Position numbers and translations under genes: made by a program
Part shown: piece after piece, positions 9,028 to 16,226 of the stretch
Position numbering within the stretch: position 1 is the stretch's first letter
Layout of the letters: each line of letters begins with the position of its first letter
The notes under the pieces: generated by a model
The model's database searches: none
What the model was told of the DNA's origin: nothing
Seen by the model: the letters and a program-made list of their open reading frames with translations, nothing else
Assembly (NCBI GenBank): GCA_963169325.1
Contig: CAUJEY010000111.1
Span: 1-32,100 of the forward strand
DNA length: 32,100 bases
Source: Bacteroidota bacterium
Lineage (GTDB): Bacteria; Bacteroidota; Bacteroidia; Chitinophagales; Saprospiraceae
Direction: 5' to 3'

Positions 9028-10980
9028 ATGTCAGACATGCTTAGGACTTCAAATTATATCTTAATCGGACTGTTTCAGGTAGTGTCCGCTCTTCTCGTAG
9101 CGCAAGATATCAAACAGGTGCCCGGCCAGTATGCGCTTTTTCGCTATCGACAGGCTGATGGCAATTTGTATGCGATTGGGGTACTACCCGATAATAGTAA
9201 ATATTTGGCGCAAATTGATCCGGCATTTGGAAAAACCGTGTCCACCTATCCATTTACTCAGGTTTCTGGACCGATGGAGTTTTCTCAAAACGAAGATGCA
9301 TTATACTATTCCATATCGGATAGTATCTTTCGTTTTGACATGAATAATAAAATCATAGATCAGCGTTTTCGCCATCAGTTAACCGGCAATCAAACTATTA
9401 TAGCAATACAAATCCTTCCTATACCCGGCCAACATGGTTCAATAGTAGTTTTATGGCGAAATATTAACACGTCTACTAATACGCTGGCAATATACGACAA
9501 TGGTGTCCGGCGACCCGATATAGTAAGCGCCGTTTATGGTTTTACTAATACAGCTATATCGGATAATGGTAATTATATATTCGGCTATAACGGAGCAAGC
9601 ACAGCTTCTACGATTGTTCGATTTAGGGTGGTGTCTTCCGGGATTCAACTCATGCCCTCAAAATATAGATACATTAAGGAGTTTTCTTCTGGTCTGCAAT
9701 GTATAGGAAGCCGTATTTATGGCAGTGACGGAACAATTATTAAAATTACACAAGATACAGCGTTAAGCCTTATTGGCCGGTTGCAAACTCATGTGAACGG
9801 AAGTGCCGTACAAGGCGGTGTTTTGAATTTTGGAGAAAATTCGGACACATTGTATTTTCTTTTCGGGCATGGCACAATGGCATATCTGTTTGCTTTCCAT
9901 CGGTATAATTTTCAGATTTTATATCAACAAGAATTAGTTGACATGAATCCCAAAGGTTATGTGAAATCAATTGTACCGTTGGATAAGCCGGAAAATATTG
10001 CTTTTATGGTTGGAGGACAGTTATTTATATCCAGAAACTGTACTTCGGCATTGCCGTCACCACCGGAGATTGCTCCTGTTACGCAGTACCATTGCCAAGG
10101 CGATACACTTTATCTGGTTGCTCCCGGCAATTTTGACGCGGACCGCTACTTTTGGCCTGACGGATCCAGAAGTAAAGTGTATAGCATTTTTCCTGCGGCC
10201 TCCCGTCAAATTAGTTATCAAGTAGCTGATGATAACGGATGTCTTAGCCCGCCATCACCAGTTGTTAACTTACAATTAGCCACCAAGCCACCCACACCTT
10301 CAATCAAGGGCGAAGGGACACCTGTGGTTTGCGAGGGTGGTGGATATGCAACTATATACGCTTTACCACCGAATAATCTTCCTGCATCCGCATTTGAATA
10401 TAAATGGTCAGGCGGGCACACCGGACAACGAATTCAGGTTGATACGCCCGGAAATTATACCTGCCGTTTAGTATCCAAACAAGGATGCACCGGAGAAAAC
10501 GCTCCCCAATTTAATGTAGCATCCTCCCAACTAACCCAGCCTGGGAAACCGGGCTTGGTGATTGTTGGTGGTGATGGTGACGAACAAGTTTGTGCATCTG
10601 ATTCTGCTGAAATACAGGCACCTGCCGGTTTTGCTACATATTATTGGTCAGACGGTTTAGTTGAGTTAGATAATGCGCGGCCGGTTGCGAAAAGTCAATC
10701 TTTTCAGGTTGTTGTGGGTAACACTGCCGGATGCCGCAGCGAATCATCGGATGAAATAGTCGTTCAATTCTTCGACAAGCCGGAAAAACCTCAGGTTATT
10801 AAAGTTTTAAATGTTTTAGCGTCTTCGGCCACAGTGGGTAACCAGTGGTTTCGAGACGACAAACCTATTCCAGGCGCGAATGAACAATATTTAATTGCTG
10901 CTCAACCTGGATACTATACGGTACGTGTTATGTTGAGTCCTGATTGCCCGTCGGAAATGTCGGACCCAGTTCTGTTCTAA
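9028..10980 (+). CDS. Secreted beta-propeller/Ig-like protein, no sorting domain
   Basis: About 650 residues. The frame opens at a GTG (8995), but ATG 9028 or 9037 fits better: from 9037 a clean signal peptide (MLRTSNYILIGLF...SALLVA, then QD) begins directly. Residues about 25-340 look like a propeller of short beta-strand repeats (for example QADGNLYAIGVLPDNSKYLA). After that come three Ig/PKD-like modules with the recurrent pattern CxGDTLxL, YFWPDG or YYWSDG, and DNGCLSPPS. The last module (WFRDDKPIPGANEQY) ends the protein, with no T9SS C-terminal domain. The next gene is a longer paralogue of the same design 20 bp downstream, so the two are probably co-transcribed. The DNA is visibly AT-richer than tamB-tamL. 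Function is unknown; a cell-surface or matrix role is inference. Confidence 0.75.
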   Translation: MSDMLRTSNYILIGLFQVVSALLVAQDIKQVPGQYALFRYRQADGNLYAIGVLPDNSKYLAQIDPAFGKTVSTYPFTQVSGPMEFSQNEDALYYSISDSIFRFDMNNKIIDQRFRHQLTGNQTIIAIQILPIPGQHGSIVVLWRNINTSTNTLAIYDNGVRRPDIVSAVYGFTNTAISDNGNYIFGYNGASTASTIVRFRVVSSGIQLMPSKYRYIKEFSSGLQCIGSRIYGSDGTIIKITQDTALSLIGRLQTHVNGSAVQGGVLNFGENSDTLYFLFGHGTMAYLFAFHRYNFQILYQQELVDMNPKGYVKSIVPLDKPENIAFMVGGQLFISRNCTSALPSPPEIAPVTQYHCQGDTLYLVAPGNFDADRYFWPDGSRSKVYSIFPAASRQISYQVADDNGCLSPPSPVVNLQLATKPPTPSIKGEGTPVVCEGGGYATIYALPPNNLPASAFEYKWSGGHTGQRIQVDTPGNYTCRLVSKQGCTGENAPQFNVASSQLTQPGKPGLVIVGGDGDEQVCASDSAEIQAPAGFATYYWSDGLVELDNARPVAKSQSFQVVVGNTAGCRSESSDEIVVQFFDKPEKPQVIKVLNVLASSATVGNQWFRDDKPIPGANEQYLIAAQPGYYTVRVMLSPDCPSEMSDPVLF

Positions 10981-11000
10981 ACCTATAAAATGCTACAATT

Positions 11001-14000
11001 ATGCGTTTTTGCTTTCTGTTTATTCTTGCATTTTTAGTTTTCCTTCCACAAACACGAGCACAAGAATTCAGGGTGTACAATATGCGCGTTAATGATATTT
11101 GTTATTCCCCGCACAATGACCGCTTATACGCGGCTTCACCGGGTAATTGGAAAGAAGGAAATGCCGTACTGGTGATCAATCCGACTTCGGGCAAAATACT
11201 TTACCGCATTGCTTGCGGGAGCGAACCCTATCTGGTACGATTATCATCTGATGGACGATATTTATATATAGGTATGCGTGGTTCCCCAACCATCCGCCGG
11301 TATGACCAAGCCACCGGTAATTTTACGGATGATATTTTACTGGAAGAATATTTAGTGCCGCCTTCCGACAACCATTATCCCTATTATGCAGGCGGTATAT
11401 TTCCTATACCGGCACAACCTGGAAGCATCCTTGTGGCCAAGATACAAGTTAATGTCACCCCCGACAATTATAACCTAGCTATTTTTGATGATACCATAAC
11501 CCGCCCCGAAAATTTAGGGACAAATGGTTCAGGCAACGACCACCTGGCGTTAAGAGAGGATGGCAAGGTGGCTTGGGGAATAGGTCACGATTACGCACCA
11601 CAAGCATTTACACGATATTCAATTCATGCACAGGGTATAACCAAGGAAACGGACTATCCCGGAATATTAATTTCCGGAAGTGCCGGATTTTCTTATAAAA
11701 ACGGACGTATTTATGCCAATACTGGGCAAGTTTTTAATGTTACCGGAACAGGTACGCCTGTTTTGTTAGCCACGCTTAATGTTGGTGCAGATTATGGTTA
11801 TAATGACGCTATAACTGAACCGGCCATTGATTCTGCTCGTTTTTACCTGCTCACTCAGTTTAATCCGGCTGATCCTTATACATCCAATGGCTATCACCTT
11901 TGGGTTTATAATGCTGTCAACAATTCAGTACTTCGTGAATACATCCTGCCGGAAGATTTTAAATCAAAAATAAGTAAAGTAACAAGCATGGGTAAAGGGC
12001 GGGTCGCTATGATAACAAGCGAGAGCCCTCATAATGTGCATTTAACCAAATTAGTTATTGTAGAAGAAAAAGATTGCCCTGCCGAAAATATAGGGTTAAC
12101 ACTCCAGGGACCTGTTCAATACTCTTGTACTGGCGATACGCTTGCCCTGCAGGGCGCTCCCGGCTATTCTGAATACTTTTGGTCAAACGGCGCCACAGAA
12201 AAAGATATTCAATTAACTACACACGCTTTTTCACTGTACTACCGTGTTCGTGGACCAAACGGTTGCCTGAGTCAGCCATCAAATTCTATTACTGTCATTT
12301 TTGAACCAAAGCCAAATGCCCCTGAATTAACCACATCTTATCTGGGCGAAATTTTATGTCCAGACAAAACTGTTTCTATCAATGCGAAATCTCCCGGTGG
12401 AAACGCATCTTATTTTGTTTTTAATGCTATTGACACGCTTCCGGTATCGATACCATTCACCACACCAACCCCTGGCCTCTATACAGCAATAGCTTTAAGT
12501 GCGCACGGATGCCCTTCACCTGCCAGTCAAATTGAGATTTTTTCATCCGTAACCGACCCATTAGCAACACCAACGATCCAGGTGACAGGTAATCTGATAT
12601 CATGCCCGGAGGAACCTTTAATACTTAATGCTCCGGCGGGGGCATGGGGTTATCAATGGTCAAATGGAGAGAAAACACGTATTATAAAACCTAAGTGGAC
12701 AGGTCCTTATTCTGTTAAATTATTATATGAAAACGGATGTTCTTCAAAGTGGTCGGACACCTTGGACGTAGAAATAAAATATACGCCTAAACCTTTGATT
12801 ATAAAAGCATTTTCTGGCCTGCTTTATGTCGATAACTCAATCGAAATTGGCGATAGTCTGCAATGGTATTTGAACGGGCAATACATTCCGGGAGCGACAG
12901 GCGATTCACATTTTCCAACTTCTATGGGTATTTTCACCATCAGGAATTTCTTACAGGAATGTTCATCTGTTCTTTCTTTTCCTTATGTTCTGGATAGTAC
13001 TTGCCAGATAAATATTGAAGCACAACCTATTGGATTTCCAGTGTCTTCATATAAAATTTTAGCCAAACCTCTGCCTGCTTCAAATTATACCTATATCTGG
13101 AATAACGGTTCTGTCAATAACCTGATACAGGTTACAGATCCCGGAACATATTGTGTTACCGTTACTAAAACATCCGATGGGTGTGTGACTTCAAATTGTA
13201 TTGGAATTGAAAAAAATAACCAGATTCACGTAACCATGAACCTCGCAAGTCAGCCAAACGGAGATGCCCTGGCTGTCCTCTACAATCAAAGTAATGCTAA
13301 GTTTGAGGTTGTCGATACGGTGATGGCCAATTCATTAGGTGAAGCTTTCTTCGAAAATGTACAACCAGGCGAATATTCCTTATTAGGCATGCCTACATCG
13401 GGCCACTCATTGGCAAAAGAATATTTTCCAACGTACTATTCAGAGGGAATGCATTGGCAGGAAGCTGATTTGATCGTACACGGTGGCCTGCGTATAACAG
13501 ATCAACCGGTTACTAAATACGACCTCACATTATCGCCTACGAAGATGGCTGAAGTTGGACCTGGGGCTATCAGTGGATTGGTAACGGAAGGACCAGGATT
13601 TGTTGCTTCCCCCGGCAATACATTCGGACCTGGTACTGGCAACGGGAAAGGTCCACTGGCAAACATAGAAATGTTATTATTTGACCAGAATGAACAAATT
13701 GCCCTTTATACTTTCACAGATACAAATGGACAATTTTTATTTGATGATCTGCCTTATGGAACTTATCGTGTATATATAAATTTACCTGGCAAACCTGTAA
13801 TTTTTGTCGAGATAAACTTAAAATCGATGAATCCGGTGGTGGATTGGCTTGTTTTTAGCGTTGATAAAAATGACATATCAGTTGAAACAGAAGAACCCAA
13901 TAAGGACGGTTTTCACTGGTGGCCTAACCCGGTTGGTCAAACTTTATTTTTTGAGAATACCGAATCGTTGACATGGCAAATCACCAATATCATGGGGCAA

Positions 14001-14135
14001 ATTCTACAATCAGGAGAAATAGTTGAAAAAAAGATTTCTTCAATTGATATTAGTGCGCTGCCGGTAGGGGTTTACAATCTGAATATCATAAATAATAAAG
14101 GAGATAGAGGTGCCTGGATTTTTATAAAACAATAG
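11001..14135 (+). CDS. Secreted beta-propeller/Ig-like protein with T9SS sorting domain
   Basis: 1044 residues. Residues 1-20 are a signal peptide ending QTRAQ. Residues about 25-345 form a YVTN/lactonase-like propeller (HNDRLYAASPGNWK; SSDGRYLYIGMRG). Several Ig/PKD-like modules follow, with CTGDTLALQG, YFWSNGA and NGCLSQPS mirroring the upstream paralogue. Residues about 865-950 resemble a carboxypeptidase-regulatory/SdrD-B fold (GAISGLVTEG; TDTNGQFLFDDLPYGTYRV). Residues about 970-1044 are a type A T9SS C-terminal domain: WWPNPVGQTLFF, then WQITNIMGQIL, then ALPVGVYNLNI. T9SS cargo crosses the outer membrane and is released or attached at the surface. The gene shares the AT-rich composition of its neighbour. 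The ligand and role are unknown. Confidence 0.82.
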   Translation: MRFCFLFILAFLVFLPQTRAQEFRVYNMRVNDICYSPHNDRLYAASPGNWKEGNAVLVINPTSGKILYRIACGSEPYLVRLSSDGRYLYIGMRGSPTIRRYDQATGNFTDDILLEEYLVPPSDNHYPYYAGGIFPIPAQPGSILVAKIQVNVTPDNYNLAIFDDTITRPENLGTNGSGNDHLALREDGKVAWGIGHDYAPQAFTRYSIHAQGITKETDYPGILISGSAGFSYKNGRIYANTGQVFNVTGTGTPVLLATLNVGADYGYNDAITEPAIDSARFYLLTQFNPADPYTSNGYHLWVYNAVNNSVLREYILPEDFKSKISKVTSMGKGRVAMITSESPHNVHLTKLVIVEEKDCPAENIGLTLQGPVQYSCTGDTLALQGAPGYSEYFWSNGATEKDIQLTTHAFSLYYRVRGPNGCLSQPSNSITVIFEPKPNAPELTTSYLGEILCPDKTVSINAKSPGGNASYFVFNAIDTLPVSIPFTTPTPGLYTAIALSAHGCPSPASQIEIFSSVTDPLATPTIQVTGNLISCPEEPLILNAPAGAWGYQWSNGEKTRIIKPKWTGPYSVKLLYENGCSSKWSDTLDVEIKYTPKPLIIKAFSGLLYVDNSIEIGDSLQWYLNGQYIPGATGDSHFPTSMGIFTIRNFLQECSSVLSFPYVLDSTCQINIEAQPIGFPVSSYKILAKPLPASNYTYIWNNGSVNNLIQVTDPGTYCVTVTKTSDGCVTSNCIGIEKNNQIHVTMNLASQPNGDALAVLYNQSNAKFEVVDTVMANSLGEAFFENVQPGEYSLLGMPTSGHSLAKEYFPTYYSEGMHWQEADLIVHGGLRITDQPVTKYDLTLSPTKMAEVGPGAISGLVTEGPGFVASPGNTFGPGTGNGKGPLANIEMLLFDQNEQIALYTFTDTNGQFLFDDLPYGTYRVYINLPGKPVIFVEINLKSMNPVVDWLVFSVDKNDISVETEEPNKDGFHWWPNPVGQTLFFENTESLTWQITNIMGQILQSGEIVEKKISSIDISALPVGVYNLNIINNKGDRGAWIFIKQ

Positions 14136-14204
14136 AGTTTTGGACGCGAAAATAGAATAATCAGGAGTTTCACTGCGTTTTCAAAAAATATAAAAACTCA
14201 AACT

Positions 14205-14576
14205 ATGAAATTAGGCGCATTTTCAATAAGCCTTAGTGTCAAAGACATTAATGCGTCAAAACAATTTTATGAAACCCTTGGCTTCAACGTCTTTGCAGGC
14301 GACATAACGAAAAACTATCTCATTATGAAAAATGGGAATGCACTGATCGGCCTATTCCAGGGCATGTTCGAACAGAATATTTTAACTTTCAACCCAGGCT
14401 GGGACGAAAACGCTAATACAATGGACACTTTTGATGATGTTAGAGTGATTCAGCGACAACTGAAAGATAATAACATTAAGTTGGAAAGCGAAGCAGATGA
14501 GAATACCTCCGGGCCGGCGAGTTTTGTGGTCATTGATCCGGACGGAAATACTATCTTGTTTGACCAGCACATTTAG
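14205..14576 (+). CDS. VOC-superfamily (glyoxalase/bleomycin-resistance-like) protein
   Basis: 123 residues with the VOC beta-alpha-beta-beta-beta pattern: an opening FSISLSVKDINASKQFYETL, a middle hairpin NYLIMKNGNALIGLFQG, and a closing SFVVIDPDGNTILFDQH. Family members are single-domain metalloenzymes or ligand-binding proteins. The first-strand position that is often a metal-binding His is Ser here, so glyoxalase I activity should not be assumed. The ATG at 14205 gives the normal family start. It lies 69 bp after the propeller gene on the same strand. The 36 bp encoding its C-terminus recur downstream with one mismatch (14601-14636), pointing to a recombination event at its 3' edge. Confidence 0.82.
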   Translation: MKLGAFSISLSVKDINASKQFYETLGFNVFAGDITKNYLIMKNGNALIGLFQGMFEQNILTFNPGWDENANTMDTFDDVRVIQRQLKDNNIKLESEADENTSGPASFVVIDPDGNTILFDQHI

Positions 14577-14636
14577 TATCGGAATGACCCTCACGAGCAA
14601 GACGGAAATGCTATCTTGTTTGACCAGCACATTTAG
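14577..14636 (+). pseudogene. Remnant of a second VOC gene 3' end
   Basis: 14601-14636 repeats 14541-14576 with one mismatch (14610 versus 14550). The 24 bp before it stay in the same reading frame, so 14577-14636 encodes YRNDPHEQDGNAILFDQHI and a stop directly after the VOC stop codon. NDPH...DGNAILFDQH is itself a believable VOC C-terminus rather than random sequence. I read it as the tail of a deleted VOC paralogue, or as the scar of recombination between two copies. It has no start codon and is not expected to be expressed alone. Confidence 0.55.
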
Positions 14637-14644
14637 CGCGTTCC

Positions 14645-16012
14645 TCACTCACAAATACACCACGCATCCGTAAGCGCTGTTGTCTGCACGGTCACGGGGC
14701 CCGGCTGCGTGCCGCCGGGAACACAGAGTACCAGCGTGCCTGTATTCCCGCCGAAGGTCTCGCTGAATGTACCGACGACATTGCCCCCCGACAATAGATT
14801 GCCCATCACCGCAAAAGCCCCTGTTCCGGTGAGTACCACATCCAGTGTACGACAACCGCCGGCACATACGTCGGAATTCGGGGCGGCGAGTTGTATGGTT
14901 GGCAGGGGCTGCCAGATTACCTCGAGGGCGTTGGAAAAATCCAGACAGGGATCATTCAGGTCTACAATGCCGTTCTGTGCATTGCCCACCACAGCGGCGA
15001 CGTAATACGTGACGCCGGCTTGCATAGGCGGCGCAAAACTGAATGCCGGCGAATTGGATACGGCCAGGATACTTCCTGCCGTATCGGCAGGATTGGAAAA
15101 GAGTATGTATTGCAGCAAGTCGTCAGCTTCCACGACCGTCTGGGTAGCGGCGGGGATATTCAGGGTGCTGTTGACACAGGTGTTGAACGGCCCGCCTTGT
15201 GCCAGTTCGCCGGCATCGCTGTTGCAGCCGGAAATACAGGGATAGTTGGGCAATCCGGCCGGCAGCGTCGTCAGACTGATGATGGAAAAATCCGTATTAA
15301 TATCACAAATGGTGGCGACGGTTTCATCCTGCGGGTTGTAAAAATATATCGTATGTGAACCATCGGCAAAAAACAGCCCTTCAACACCATTCCAGTTTCC
15401 TCCTTCGCCGTCGGTGTAGCCTATGCTCCAGGCTGTGAAGATAGACAGGGCCGGATTGCCCACATTGATTTCAATCAGTATAGGGTCCGAGAACTGATTG
15501 ACCCCATTGGCATACAAAACACCATCTATATAAAAAATGTCGTACACGTCGGAGACGCCTGCCGGCCAGGGGCCGATTAACGTGATCGTGTTGTTGGCCG
15601 GATTGTAGGAGGCTAACCCCGAAGGCCCGACGAGGTAAACCAAACCGTTAGGCGCCAACTGCCCCGCCGTCGCATATCCCTGCGGACTGCCGGCTTGCCA
15701 GATAATGGCCACAGAGGGCGGCGCTTCCAACCTTCTGATGCCCCCCAGGTCCATATTCATGTGCGTTCCATCGGGCAGCATGACAAAATCCTCGGTACCG
15801 ATATTGGGTGAGGTTGGACTGATTACACAGGACTCACAGGTTGCCAGATTAATGTAAAAAATCGTAGCCACGCCTCCGCTGTTTATGGCGCTGGCATACA
15901 CGATTTGAGCATTAGCGGTTGTTGTTATGCAATAGTTCAGAAAAAGGATCAGTCCCGAATACAGGGTCGTTCTGGCCAATCCAATGGATATACAGTCTGG
16001 TTTGTGCTTCAT
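14645..16012 (-). pseudogene. Secreted module protein, apparently 3'-truncated
   Basis: 455 residues from the ATG at 16012. The longer frame (to 16090) adds 26 residues ahead of a clear signal peptide ending TTTANAQ, so 16012 is preferred. Residues about 35-240 resemble a propeller reporting values along a path (LPDGTHMNMDLGGIRRLEAP; APNGLVYLVGPSGLASYNP). Then come two modules of a type common in giant Bacteroidota surface proteins (CISGCNSDAGELAQG; FNTCVNSTLNIPAATQ; VTYYVAAVVGNAQNGIVDL; CAGGCRTLDVVLTGTG). Such proteins normally continue into more modules and a T9SS tail. This one stops at DAWCICE, within 9 bp of the VOC remnant, with no sorting domain. It may be a dead or non-anchored remnant; a naturally short protein cannot be excluded. 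Confidence 0.6.
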
Positions 16013-16097
16013 CCCGATGTGTTTTAATCGGGAAACACCGGGTACCGGCCAAGGTTTCGCGATAATCGGGATAATGCCGGAATTGAGCAAAACAAAG

Positions 16098-16187
16098 CGT
16101 TAAGCATCGTGTCATCAATAACTTTCCATTAAGGGGGCAAAAAGATGCCGTCAAAATGGAAAGTTATTGATGACACGATGCTAAACG
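16098..16187. repeat. Long inverted repeat (27-bp perfect arms)
   Basis: 16103-16129 and 16156-16182 are perfect reverse complements over 27 bp. The arms extend to 16098 and 16187 with one mismatch (16102/16183). The 26-bp centre contains a smaller GGCA/TGCC hairpin. It lies 40 bp after the stop of the 904-residue surface protein and 86 bp before the next minus-strand start. Either RNA strand could fold into a very stable hairpin. There is no T-run typical of an intrinsic terminator and no target-site duplication that I can see, so terminator, processing site or a MITE-like element all remain possible. Confidence 0.8.
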
Positions 16188-16226
16188 TGTGGCGTACAAC
16201 GTAAACCGGAATTGATCCGCAAAATA

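Noticed and set aside
14382-14648. Minus-strand frame with a repeated VLVKQDSISV peptide
   Set aside because: The peptide repeat is only the antisense image of the duplicated VOC 3' end.
16098-16187. Insertion-sequence terminal inverted repeats
   Set aside because: Only 26 bp lie between the arms, too short for a transposase, and no target duplication is visible. Kept only as an inverted repeat.
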